This document shows, one piece after another, positions 1 to 11,672 of a stretch of DNA of 64,000 nt. Location of the stretch: assembly GCA_026874595.1 (NCBI GenBank), contig CM049306.1, positions 32,936,019-33,000,018 on the forward strand, given 5' to 3'. The stretch comes from Sipunculus nudus. Taxonomy: Eukaryota; Annelida; Sipuncula; Golfingiida; Sipunculidae. Numbering within the stretch: the stretch's first letter is position 1; the number at the start of each line of letters is the position of its first letter. Under the pieces are notes generated by a model. That model was not told the origin of the DNA. It saw only the letters and a program-made list of their open reading frames with translations, and ran no database searches. Made by a program: the position numbers and the translations under genes.

Positions 1-908
1 CAAAAATAATGCATTTTGTAAAATGGAAAGATATTTGATCACTTAACACAAAACATGTTAAAGCTATGGACTTTTTTCCAGTAATATATCTTTAATTAAT
101 CAAATTTAAATTGTATACCCAAAATTAGATCAAAATCTGTGAAATTTTTAAAAATATTAGCAAAAATAAAAAATGGTACCTTAAGTTGTGCATAAATTTG
201 ACCATGGCACTTTTTTTCTTATAAGTACATTTGATTAAATTTTCACAGCCAGTTTACATATGGATTTAATCTGATGAATTTTGAATTTGAAAGTATAGGC
301 TTAAAAAATAGTCTAGCTATTGAAGTTTTTTAGAAGCCTTAACGTATTTGTATTTTCTAGCATCACAACCCTACTTTTGTTTACCTGGTAGTAATCCAAA
401 AATTGCTATAATTTTAGATATAATTGTTAATATTCATATTCTTCCATACATTTCCTAAGTACATACCAAAATTTAGGTCAGTTTTGCATAATTTGTTGAA
501 GTTATAGGCCCAAACATAATGCACCTTGTAAAAAATCAGGATATATATTTACTCACTTAACAAATATAATGGCTGAGACTTTTTTTCAGGAATATAACAT
601 CATTTAATCAAGATTCAATTGTATACCGAAAATTAGATCTGAAATTTGCAATTTTTTAAGGTATTAGCATAAATATAAAATCAGTACCCGGTACCTTAAA
701 TTTTGCCCAACTTTTGCCACAGCACAATTTTTCCCTGTAAGTACTGTGGATATTATTTTCACAGCATGTACACATAAGGATTTAATCTGTTAAAATCTGA
801 AATTTGAAAAATAAAAGCCGCACAATTAGGCTAGTTATTGAATTTGTTTGGAGGCTCTTGTTGTATTCCCTTACATTGTCAAGCAGTCCACTGAGGTCAC
901 TGTAGGTC

Positions 909-1264
909 CAACCAAAAGAAGTATACACTCATCGAGCAGCTACAGGACTGCCAACAGTCGCAGTGCCACACCAAGCCAAGCAAGGAGCCGTAGAGGGCAC
1001 CATCTTCTCTCCTGGGTTGAAGTCCTTGTTAGAAAGCTACAGCATCCACAGCCACAAAGCCCGAAGCATCCCGCATTCCCTCCACCAATCCCAGCAGCGG
1101 AGACCCAGCCATGCCAATCGAGAACCGAACTCAGTCCTTGTGAACGACCCTTACTTCGCTACGCAAAGCCCTTTTACTTGCGATTTCGGTCATTTGGACC
1201 GTTTAACCAGTTTCCCAGTTATGCAAGTTTACAAGTTTTTTCATCATCGGCATCACTGTAGGTC
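909..1264. mobile_element. 344-bp insertion with 12-bp target duplication
   Basis: The 12-mer TCACTGTAGGTC occurs at 897-908 and again at 1253-1264. The related repeat copy has it once, uninterrupted, at 60613-60624. The 344 bases between (909-1252) are therefore an insertion with a target duplication. The insert is visibly richer in G+C than its surroundings, and two forward frames stay open through most of it (848-1261 and 963-1304). I recognise no protein in either. It has no poly-A tail and no obvious terminal inverted repeat. It could be a SINE, a MITE or a short retrocopy; its identity is unknown. Confidence 0.8.
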
Positions 1265-1383
1265 ATTCAGTCCAACTCTCTATGCTCCCCAGGCTGTTAT
1301 GTAATCCCATCACTCGGGCAAGCCCTCTCTCTTGTTGAGCTTGATCAGGCTGCCAGCATAAATACCACATGGAGCCTTTCTCT

Positions 1384-1401
1384 CCCCCCCCCCCCCCCCC
1401 C
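1384..1401. repeat. Poly-C run
   Basis: This is a run of 18 C preceded by TCTC inside copy A1. The matching place in the copy at 59183-61524 carries a (CT)n tract followed by a C-run (about 60739-60785), so this is an internal simple repeat of the element. Confidence 0.9.
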
Positions 1402-2160
1402 ACCCCATTCTGTTGATAGACCTGTACTCTAAACAAGATGAATCTTATAATTTCACATTTTTTCAGCGATGAACAGTAACAACAGAGTCCCCTCCCTGAC
1501 CCACTGCTTCGATACACAGGACAAATATACAAGACAAAGCTTATAATTTTAATGTTAAAAAAATTCTTTTTGTTGAGACTTGGACAATTTTGATTTTTTT
1601 TAAGAAAAAAATGTTCAGGAATTTAATCCTAATATTTAAATATGGTAAAATATTAGGACCTAATGTAAGTGCTAACTGACAAGATTTAAGAAGATATAAA
1701 TACTTGGTAGCATTTCATTCATATCTCTTAAAGTTGGCGGGGCCTAGGTGTGAATAACACAGTTAAACCTAGTTTTTAAAATTAGGAATATTGGTCAAAC
1801 TTTGTGGGATTAATTTTTAACTCATATGGCCATATATTTAACTTTTGAAAACTTAATTACCTTCACACATTATTTGTTAATGAAATGGAACTTTTATATG
1901 ACACTTACCGTAGGCCCATTTTTTCCCTTGGTGCATCACTAAATGGTTTCAGGCCAAAGGTTTCATTTATTACACAGTCCATATGCTTTAGCTCATGTCC
2001 AGTATTCTATAATTTACAGAGTTTCATTTAAGCTGGGCTATTTTCTCTTAGCTTTTCAAATGGTAATATACATGGAAAAACCATAAGAAATAAAAATATT
2101 TTGCAGTTACTAATATTTTCCATAATTCAGCTGAGCAACGTGACCCATGGGTCCCTAGTT

Positions 2161-5100
2161 TGTGGGGTTTCATTGAAAAATAAATTATTTGCTGTACTTT
2201 GGTACATGAGGCATGTTGTGTAACTAAACTAATAGTCATACATTCATAACACTATATTGATATATACCATTATATTTGCAAATAAGATGGAACAGATTAT
2301 GTTTAAGCAGAAATAAAGCTGAAAATTTATTATTTTTATATATAACATGAAATTTGAAAGTTTCTTCCGGAAGAACTGGAGGAAACTATATCTTCCAAGC
2401 CGGAAGTTTCCATGGAAGAAACCGCCATTTAGAAAAAAAATTGCAAACCCTGTTTGGTATTTGTTTTCCCAACCACAGGGATTAAAAAAGTTTGGCTTTT
2501 CAGTATGTATGTCCTGTTAGACTTAATTTAGCTTAAAACTTTCATTGCTATCCATGGGGGGGGGGGGATATTTTCAGTTTTGAATAGCCATAACCCTCCT
2601 GTGGATTACCAGCTTTCAGTAACTGGATCAATGTTTGTTCACTTTTTTTATTGTTTTGACAGAAAACTTTCTTATTTGATATTATTTAGGTTGTTAATAC
2701 ATTTGTGTCTCTGGTTATATTTTTGTATTTTGGGTGAAATAAGACTGATTATCTGATAGTGTAATATAAAGATATACAGGCAAATCACTATAACCATGTG
2801 TGAAATACCAGTAACCCATAAATTAAGCTCAATATAGCATACCATTATGGGCCATAATGTTATGCTATATTGAGCTTCATCAAATTAAAACAAAAAATTG
2901 ATTTAGATTGATTTAAAATAATTTTTAAACTTAAAATGTAATGCATGCATGTTAAGCTATCTGTTAGACCATATTTTTATGAAGGAAACATTCACATTGT
3001 ATGTCACAGAGGTGAAATAAATGTAGATCTAGCCAGAGTAAGGAAAAATAATCTTTAAATTTTTAAATTTAGGCTTGAATGCTGCAATAATTATTGTAAT
3101 CAGATGAGGTAATTTAATTATGCCAAAGAAATTTAGCAAAACATCATATCTGCAACATCATATTTACAGTACTACAACCAGATAAAAGGAATCGTATAGC
3201 CTTACTTATCTTCTGCCAAATTCTTAAAAGCGTTTTGAAGTTGTTCATAAACTGTCCTGGTGGCCCGCTCATTACTTGCTCACACATTTCAACATCATTG
3301 TCCGTTATCTGACAGGGACCAATCTTAGGAAGTGCTATCTGTCCCCTTCAGCTATTCCTACTGTTTGCAGCAGATGTGGTATCTAGTAACACCCATGGAA
3401 CATTTTCCAAGCAATAATATGTATTGAGTGTACAAAGCAGCACAAAAAATTGAAAAGTTATAGGGGCACCATGTTCTGCCTGATGTAGCTGCCTATATGT
3501 GATGACATTATATGGTTAACATTTTATACGTGTATGATGGAGTATGTGTTATGTACAGTGGGGTGTTTTGTAGTTTGTGCTTTGTTGGGCAGCTTGGTGT
3601 GCCTTTAAATTTAATTGTTTTTGCAAAATATTGGTGAGGCTCTAGCCTGCCCAGCCTCACCACTTCTGCCGGTTGTGATTTGCTGGAAAGTTTGTAAAAT
3701 ATGTGCAGAATATATATATATATGGGGCATGTACATATATGTATGACCTCAGAAATAAGGTCAGCATAAAAAATTAATATTGGGTGCAAATCTCTCGCGT
3801 GTGACTAATATTTTTCAGAAGCAGTCAAATTTGAGGTCTAGCACAAACAGGGACAACATTTGGCATTAATTTATAATCATATATATATGGAGTGTGCAAC
3901 CATGAAAATAAGGTTATTGTAATTTGTCAAAAAAATAAATAACAGGTTCTAATCTGTCACATGAGAGTAGGGTTAATGTTGTGTTAAAAGGCCAGCATTG
4001 AAAATCAACCCAGTTGTATATGTAGTGCAAACAGAAAGAAGGCAGAGGAAAGTATAAAGAATATTATACAGGGATTCCACAGGGCCTTAAAAAATCTTAT
4101 TTTGGATTTTGCATTTTTTAAGGCCTTGAAAAGGTCTTAAAAATACCAGGAATCCTGACATAGGTCTTAAATTTGATTTAACCAATCCTGATATAATAAA
4201 TGTGCACAAACAGTTTGGTAATCGAAGTAAGCTTGTGACAGTTGAGGTGAAGTTGCACAGTTAATTGATGAAGAAAGATTTCTGTAGATTCTCAGTACTC
4301 CTCCGTTAATAAATGAAGGCTCTACAAATGTCAGGAGGATTATAAGTCTATCCAACAGACTACCATCAGACCAGTCCCAAGTTTTAAAACACGGTAGGAC
4401 CATTAAAGAATTCTTTGTATCAAGGGTCTTAAATTTTCTGTAAGCTGGTCTTGAAAAGGTCTTAAATTTGCTGTGCCAAAGGGTGCAGGAATCCTGTTAT
4501 ACTTGATTCATAGTTTAGCACTTGGGGAGGGGGAGGGGTGTGCTCATTGCTCAGAAAGTCTACCCACCTAATTTTTTACCCAAATGTGGATATAGAAATA
4601 AACTTTTCAACCCCTTTAATCCTCCCTCCCTATTGGGAGAGTGTTAATAATTTATTCTATATAGTTTATTCCATCAATGCTCATTGATTTAAACCTGTAA
4701 TCTGTATGTACACTGAAAACTTCTTTCTGTGTTTAAAAACCAGCTCAGAGTGGGGAGCATAAAATATGGCATGTAGTTAAATACTTGCTAGTAATATTAA
4801 TTCATCCTTAATTCTTGTTAGTCCCCATCGTAAGGAGGGACGACTAGTAAAATGGTCTACTTCTGTCCATCAATCCGTCTGGCCCTATCACAGATGCCAC
4901 ACAGTTAAATTATGGGAGGGGACTATTTGTGCCTATAGACCCTTGTTTGAAAGTTTATATCATACCACTTGATAAGTTATTAAATAAGATATGTATGTTT
5001 ATAGTTTTATTTTAATATTTTTATGCAGCATGGTAGGAAAAGAAAGGTAAGAATTTACTCAGAGTCAGAGTAGATATTCAAGATGAAAAAAGACTCACAT

Positions 5101-5219
5101 TTTAAAAAGTGTAAAATAAGACCTAGCTGTGTATTGAAAATATAAATACATTACTACTTGTTGTTTTCATTGTAAAAGTTGTGTAAATTTGTATTTTCAG
5201 TGTCTCATTGTACATTTTT
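2161..5219. other. Intergenic or intronic DNA without recognised genes
   Basis: The stretch is AT-rich, with stop codons in all frames at short spacing. It contains a G-run near 2557, a dense set of CTTCCGG/CCGGAAG inverted motifs at about 2360-2430, the palindrome at 2825-2877, and a degraded repeat head at about 4820-4900 (AAGGAGGGACGACTAGTAA followed by GTCCATC/CCGTCTGG). No coding exon of the alpha2delta gene was recognised here. The missing 5' exons could lie here, but there is no sequence support for that. Confidence 0.6.
2825..2877. repeat. 53-bp near-perfect palindrome
   Basis: The left arm reads AAGCTCAATATAGCATA-C-CATTATGG. A single G lies at the centre, and the right arm is the reverse complement except for one mismatched pair. 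The arms are 26 bases with 25 pairs, so a long cruciform or hairpin is possible. It lies between two family A copies, and I do not see its arms elsewhere in the window. Confidence 0.95.
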
Positions 5220-5560
5220 AGCTCAGCTGACTTTCAGTCATGCTGAGCTATAGCGATGGGTCTTTGTCCGTCGTCCTTCTGTCTGTCCGTCCGGCCGGCC
5301 GTCCGGCCGGCCGTCCGTCCGTTAGCAGGGCACAAATCGTAACTGTAGGGGCTAGGGCCATGAACCCTATGCAGTCTTAGAGGTTATAAAAAGATCTCCT
5401 TGCAAACCTGAAATTAGGTCACTGCGACCTATATTCTCGAAGTTATGGGGTGTGTTTGCACCCCCCAGAAATAACTCTTTGAGACAAAATTTTCATCCCA
5501 AACCTTCCATCTTTCACATACAGCTCACCTACCAACAGGGGAAGAACCATAATTTTTTTT

Positions 5561-6012
5561 AGGTCAAAAGGTCAAAGGTCAAGGTCACAGGAGCCTCTTC
5601 TTTGAAAACTCTGTGGATGCATTTTAAGCCAACCCTTTCATCCCAATTCTTTGATCTTTCACATATAGCTCACCTACTAAGTAGGAGAAGAATCCTATAG
5701 ATTTTGAGGTCACAAGGTCAAAGGTCAGGGTCACAGGATCCACTTCTTTGAAAAGGTTGTGGATACATTTCAAGCTAGACTTTTCATTCCAAACCTTTCA
5801 GCACTGATATCGCTTCTCTGCCGACAGGGGAAAAGACCTGTTGATTTTGAGGTCAAAGGTCAAGTTCACAGCACCCACTTCTTGCGTGGAGTCATTTTCA
5901 GGCAAACTTCTCAATCTGTACCTTCCATCTGTCTTCCATCATATATGGCTTACCTACCAATAAGGGAAGAAGCCTATTGATGTTGAGGTCAAAAAGTCAA
6001 AGGTCAAGGTCA
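5561..6012 (+). promoter_or_regulatory. Clustered AGGTCA half-sites (nuclear-receptor-type motifs) in repeat units
   Basis: Exact AGGTCA half-sites lie at 5561, 5569, 5576 and 5582, giving spacings of 2, 1 and 0. A DR1 (AGGTCA-A-AGGTCA) lies at 5715-5727 and another at 5850-5862. A DR0 with the extended half-site TCAAGGTCA lies at 6001-6012. DR1 is the known site type for RXR/HNF4-like receptors, and TCAAGGTCA for ERR/FTZ-F1-like receptors. The motifs recur because the unit is repeated. Any binding is inference; the sequence shows only the motif. Confidence 0.35.
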
Positions 6013-7351
6013 CAATATTTAATTGTTCTAAATGCTTGTGAGCATATTTCAAGTGTAACTGTTCAACCCAAACCTTCAGTCTTTCACATATGCCACATCT
6101 ATGCATCACTCAGTTTGACTCAAACTTCATATTTATGGGTCTTTTTGCATGAATAAATAACTTATTGATTTTGGGGTCAGCTGGTCAGCAGGTTAAAGGT
6201 TGCAGTTCAAAGTTATTCACCCATTGGTTGCCAAGTAATTACACCAGATTTAAGTGGTTAGTAGTTACCCATCATTTAGAAAAAAATCCAGTTGATATGT
6301 TGGCAAAAGGCCAAGGTCATAGGTCAGGGATGTTCACAATTACCTATTTTATAGACCATCTCTATTTTTCTTGTATATATAACCATCCCACTCCAGCTGG
6401 TACATCTCCCTGTGTGGCTGTAATTGTGAGTGACACTGGTGACATATGACTCCCTTTTGTATCAGCCTATTAAGTGATAAGGCTCAGTGATAATTACCTC
6501 GTTACTTCATAACAAAAACTCTGTTGTCTGAATGCTTCAGCCAGGCATTAAGACTATGAGAGTATAGTATTAAGGTTTAGCTACTGATTTATAAGATGAT
6601 GGGAACATTTTGCAGTTTATTTTATGGAATCCTAGCAATAAACTTAGTTTCCTAGATATCTGAATATTTTAATATGTATCACCACATATAAAAGCAAGTG
6701 TTTGTTCTCATAATATGTGGATGTGTACCTTGATTTAGGATGGCTTTTTGTTTTATTTCAAGACTCTTAGTCATGCTTTCTGCATTTCTTTTCTTTCAGG
6801 TTTGGCAGTTTACCTACCCTGCTGACCCCATTGAAAAGCAGAGTGATAATAAAAAATATTGGACTTACACTTTTTACAATTGCATATCTATAAATCTGAT
6901 ATGAGCGCCTGGACATGCCTTTTGAATTATTTTGGGCATTCATTACTGGATAATTTGCCCCAAGTTTGGTCTCTTATTGGAGAATGTGGAATATCAAATG
7001 TCATACTTGTCAGAAATCCATTATGTCTGCAGTTAGCCACCTTAGAAATTCTTTCTTCAGTGCAGTTTCAGTAATTTTTCTTTAATGTTTGGTCCGATTT
7101 AGAGAATGTTTGTTGTCTGATTTCAGACTTGTCAGAAGTCCAATATGGCCACCAGGCAACCATCTTTTAATTCCTTTTGATCATATTATCTCAAGAACAG
7201 TTAAAGTGAATGCAGTTGGATGTATATTTATGTAATCTTGTAAAGGATTGGGTCAAATATTTCTGAATAAATATTACCATCATTTATAAAAGTGCAGTAC
7301 AGTTGGCTTGTATTGAATAAAAATTCATACAGAAGCACCTGTTTCTCAATA

Positions 7352-8021
7352 ATTGTATCCACCAAAACAGAGTTTTGCGGATACTATGTTTTCAGCTGCA
7401 CGCCGCCGCCGCGGCCACCGTGTAGGTGTCCGGAGAACTCCTCCATAACCGCTGGGCGGAATTTTACGAAACCTGGGATTATGTTTAGGTCACATGTGAA
7501 CTGTTGCGCCCCGATTTTGTTTTGACCTCTGACCTTTCCTCTAAGCTCCACGTCAGTTTGTGCGTCTGTTTCCACACATAAACCCACATATCTTGGGAAC
7601 CGTTTGACCGATCAGGAAAATTTTTTTGCACAAATGTAGCCCTTGGAGAGCTTTATAACATACACAAAAAATGGTGGCGCCACCTGCAACCATGTTTGCA
7701 CAGTGTCCATCTGTTCGTCTGCCTTGGGTTAAAATCACTCACATCTCTGTAGTGGTTTGACTAATTCACCTGAAATTCAGCATGCGTATACATCCTGGAC
7801 AGCTTTTCTGATTTTATGACAGGTGGCGCCACCTACATTAACGTTTACGCTGCAGACATCCAAGCTCATATCTCGGGAACCGTTTGACCGATTGAGCCAA
7901 AATTTTGCATGTGTATAGATCTCACATAGCTCTGTATCATACGCAAAACTGGTGGTGCCACCTGCAGCCATTCTGATTTAGGCGGATACACGTAGTCGCT
8001 TGTCGACTGCCCGTATTCTAG
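7352..8021 (+). mobile_element. Family B Helitron-like element, copy B1
   Basis: The element starts ATTGTATCC with a hairpin (ATCCACCAAAAC / GTTTTGCGGAT) and carries a GC-rich block with CTCCGGACACC on the other strand. It holds three GGTGGCGCCACC-type palindromes (exact at 7673 and 7822). It ends GGCGGATACACG, then a hairpin GTAGTCGCTTGTCGACTGC, then CCGTATT and CTAG. A 3' hairpin a few bases before CTRR is the Helitron signature. GTATCC near the start and GGATAC near the end are subterminal inverted repeats. It is 670 bp, without a Rep/helicase gene, and lies inside family A copy A2. Confidence 0.75.
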
Positions 8022-8328
8022 TTCTTGCATGTATTTCCTTGATTTTTGCTATATATTTGGATCTTATATTTGCCCTTTGTGGAGTTCCTTTTGAGACTGA
8101 CAGGTTTCAAGCAAGCTGTTCGAATAGTTCCTGATAGCTTAACAATCATGCATTTTCCTCAGACCATAAATTCACTGTGTTTTAACCAGACATAGGTGAT
8201 ATATATTTCTGTTGTCATAGAAAATTTTCAACAAATTGGCAAATTGGTTCTTCAAAATTGTGAATCTCAGTCCATGCTGTCACAGGTCATGCTTGGCAGC
8301 TGAGCATCATGACCCATGGGTCACTTGT

Positions 8329-10543
8329 TTATTTCATCTGTTCAGGTTCTTTGTGGGTGTTTCTGTGTTATATTGTCAATCGGTATTTTAAAATATTACA
8401 TGTCCCAAGCTCCAAATTTTATGTTTAATATTACATGTTTTTTTTATTATTTAATTTATCTGACTGTTAGTCATCTGAGCTAAAGTGATAAGCTTTTGTC
8501 TTGACATAAGGCTGCCTGTTAAAAGACCACATATCTTATCATATTAGTTATCCATTTGACCATGGAACTTTAAACTTAATATTCTTTGGCAATATCCATG
8601 AAAACCTGAATTCAGGCCATGATAACCCTTTTCTTCAAGGTAAAGGCAAAAATGCAGGACATGTATGTTTCAATTTTCAGACGTAGTTTTATATAACTAT
8701 ATATGTATACTTCATTCATTCATGTGTAAAAAGTTGACGAATGAATGTGTAAAAAGTTGACATATGTGCATGGATTCACTGGCTTGATGTATGAAGCCAG
8801 GCTCCTTGCATTATGTCCACCCTCTCTCTCATGATGTAGCTTCACATTATTTACACATTTGCACCATTAACAACTGAGCTCCCGATATAGATGTTATTAT
8901 CAATGTGAAACAAGAGACTGAAGAAAATAAATTCCCCAAAAGTCCCCATATTGTCAACAAGTGCAGCCTGGTGCCTTTGTTGTCTCCTTTATTAGAGAGC
9001 ATTTATCTTGGTCTTGTATATTTTGTCAGAAACTATGTCTATGGTTAAGACTGACAGACTACCATCTACACACTTTTGTCAAGCATAATCAAATTAGGTT
9101 ACTATGACCTAGATTTATGTGCTATGACCTACATTAGTGTGTCTGATTCATCTTAGGATCATGGCCCATGGGCAATTTGTGATAAATTTATTACACTAAG
9201 TTTTATATATGAATAATAAATTGATTCAGAAAAAAAATGATTTAAGCTGCAGGTGAACAGCACTTTAATATAATTTCCAGAAAGTAATCTTCATGAATAA
9301 TATTATTCTCAGTGGAAGTTCAAGACATAGAAATAAATGTATAAATAGTATAATTTGATTTCACCATAATATCAAAAGGATTATATAAGCTAAATATTTT
9401 TATACATAATCAAAATATTTAACAATAGTCATAAATTCTTCATTAATTCTGTACATTCACAGATTTTCACAATTTTTTTTTTCTGTTGTAAATGTTCTTT
9501 TCTTTGTGTTACTGATTGACACAGACATTAATAAAACCTGTAGTTGTACCAAAGTAAGCTGGAAAATAAATGAAGTTTTCTTTCAAATATAAAAAAAACT
9601 TGATTAAATTTGAACAGGAGGGGATTTAAGCTGAACTAGAGCTTTATTGCACTGGGTCCTTAGGTGTCTCAGAGAAAATTGGAATCCTTATAATTGCCAT
9701 GACATATACATATATAAATCCCCAGTGGGCCTGAAACCATACTAGATCATGATGTAAGTGACTGTCTCATTTTACTTGAATCCCGTGGCTGCTTTATATA
9801 GTCTGTAATTTTAAATTGCTTTTTTTTTGGAAAAGTGGAATCACACGGGGTCATGTAGCCACTATGATAGACTATACATTTAATTTTAATTTTTTTCTAT
9901 AGAATTGACTGAAGCATAATTTTATTTGAAGGGTTTTACAATTTATATTTACTGATACACACAACTTCAAGTGTTGTCCATATTTCAAAGGAAACATTTT
10001 TGCAATGTTTGTACTTGTTTTTATTGTCTGTACCATACCATATATGCATGTACTGTTTTCAAGATCTACCCATTGGCATCAGTTCAATTGATGTATATGC
10101 TACAGATGTACCATTTTCCTTCAGCTTCCCAGTTATTCACCTGAGCCTTTTAATTATTGATTTTTCATCAACCTTCTATCCTGCATTCAGTATAACAATA
10201 TATTTCTCTTACAAGAAAACAAGAAGACTCAGACATGCTACTGTAAATTCTGTAATCATGTTTCAAGAAAGCATTTATTTTTCACAAGTAAATTTTGGCT
10301 ATGATTAAGATTTATTCCCAACAAACATTTGATTTTCATATCATTGCCAATGTTACTGTTCTTTTTAAAATGTTGTAAATCATTATATAAATAAATGTTT
10401 GATTTAAATAACTAGTTATTACTGGTACATCTTTATTGTATTCAGGAACATTGTCACAGATTAAATAGGATTAAGAGAAATGCATTTGTCAAACATAGTT
10501 TGTTCTTGCAGTTTAAATTGTTAATTGCTTATGAGCAGTTTTA
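8329..10543. other. AT-rich DNA, nothing coding recognised
   Basis: No exon, RNA gene or complete mobile element was recognised. There is a short direct duplication of AATGTGTAAAAAGTTGAC at about 8724-8762 and a degraded family A tail at about 9150-9180. Open stretches such as 10000-10308 are AT-rich and show no family resemblance. Confidence 0.6.
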
Positions 10544-11672
10544 ATTGTATCTGTAAAAACAGAGTTTTGCAGATACTATGTTTTCAGCCCACCACCGCCG
10601 CCGCGTAGGTGTCCGGAAAACTCCTCTGTAACCGCTGGGCGGAATTTTAGGAAACCCCTGATGATGTTTGGGTCACATGTGTACTGCTGCTCCCCGATTT
10701 TGTTTTGACCTCTTACCCCTCCTCTGCGCTCTGTGTCCATCGGTGCCGTTTGACCGATCAGGAAAAAAATTGTGCACAAATGTAGCCCTTGGATAGCTTT
10801 ATAACATACACGAGAAATGGTGGCGCCACCAGCAACCATTTTTGCACTGTGTCCATCTGTTCATCTGCCTTGGAATAAAATCACTCATATCTCTGCATTG
10901 GTTGGACTTATCCACCTGAAATTTTGCATGAGTATACAACCAGGACAGCTTTCTTGATTTTATGACAGGTGGCTCCACCTACATTCACGTTTACGCTGCA
11001 GACATCCAAGCTCATAACTCGGGAACCGTTTGACCGATAGGGCCAAAATTTTGCATGTGTATAGATCTCACATAGCTCTTTATCATAGGCAAAACTGGTG
11101 GGGCCACCTGCAACAATTATTGCACAACTTTGGTCTGTTTGTCTGCCGTGGGATAAAATCACTCATATCTTTGCAGTGGTTTGATTTACCTGCCTAAAAT
11201 TTTGCAGGTTCATACATCTTAAATAGCTTTCTAGATTTTGTGGCAGGTGGCGCCACCTACTTTTATGTTTACGCTGCAGACATCCAGGCTTATATCTCAG
11301 GAACCATTTGACCGATTGGGCCAAAATTTTGCATGTGTATAGATCTCACATCGCTCTTTATCATAGGCAAAACTAGTGGTGCCACCTGCAACCATTTTTG
11401 CACAGTGTCTGTCTGTATGTCTGCCATGGGATAAAATCACTCATATCTCGGCAGTGGTTTGACTTTTTGCATATGTATACAACTTTGACAGTTTTCTAGG
11501 TTTTGTGATAGGTGGTGCAACCTACATACACATTTCAACTGCAGACATCCATGCTAATATGCAACACACCTCACTCTATTTCCCCTTGCCACTCAATCCA
11601 TGCCTCACTTCACCCATTCCACTCTGATTTCGGCGGATACATGTAGTCGCTTGTCGACTACCCGTATTCTAG
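10544..11672 (+). mobile_element. Family B Helitron-like element, copy B2
   Basis: The head is ATTGTATC with the ATAC-GTAT hairpin. The element carries three diverged internal units of about 277 bp, recognised by AAAATCACTCATATCT at about 10876, 11155 and 11430. Each unit holds two palindromic GGTGGCGCCACC-type sites (exact at 10819 and 11246). The 3' end has a perfect 7-bp-stem hairpin, GTAGTCGCTTGTCGACTAC, at 11643-11661, then CCGTATT and CTAG at 11669-11672. Length is 1129 bp, with no protein gene. Confidence 0.8.

Larger units (their letters stand above)
1..2160 (+). repeat. Family A repeat copy A1 (left end outside window)
   Basis: This is a long AT-rich dispersed repeat whose 5' head lies left of the window. 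It ends with the family A tail, GCTGAGCAACGTGACCCATGGGTCCC, seen at about 2129-2155. Position 1 corresponds to about 59568 of the complete copy at 59183-61524, and the two can be followed side by side to their tails, including the C-run and the stretch before the tail. It is interrupted by an unrelated insertion at 909-1264. No transposase or Rep/helicase reading frame is visible, so it is non-autonomous. The Helitron-like or HINE class is inferred from its architecture. Confidence 0.8.
5220..8328 (+). repeat. Family A repeat copy A2 (composite)
   Basis: The head is a hairpin (AGCTCAGCTGACT with AGTCATGCTGAGCT) followed by a GTCC/GGCC microsatellite at about 5279-5325. One unit related to the 337-bp array at the right end of the window follows (5330-5460). 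Next come four diverged units of about 140 bp that begin with a calcium-independent GGTCAAAGGTCAAGGTCA block (5560-6012). The tail CAGCTGAGCATCATGACCCATGGGTCACTTG lies at 8298-8327 in pieces of the family consensus. A family B element (7352-8021) is nested near the 3' end. That head and tail belong to one original element is inference. Confidence 0.65.

Noticed and set aside
848-1304. Two overlapping long forward frames as a real gene
   Set aside because: They cross the boundaries of a recent insertion into a repeat, and neither frame resembles a known protein or has a supporting start context.
6788-6940. Exon-like stretch after TTTCTTTCAG with an open frame starting VWQFTYPADP
   Set aside because: The acceptor looks good, but there is no convincing donor in frame, no match to the alpha2delta N-terminus, and the stretch lies inside a family A element.
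7384-7971. Minus-strand frames with VAGGATIFCVCYKALQGLHLCKKIF shared with 10576-11162
   Set aside because: The similarity reflects the shared family B repeat. The frames are short and broken, and the conserved GGAT is just the palindrome GGTGGCGCCACC read as codons.
10000-10308. Open frame starting MQCLYLFLLSVPY as a possible signal peptide exon of the alpha2delta gene
   Set aside because: The hydrophobic start is only a product of AT-rich sequence. No phase-2 donor or downstream similarity supports it.
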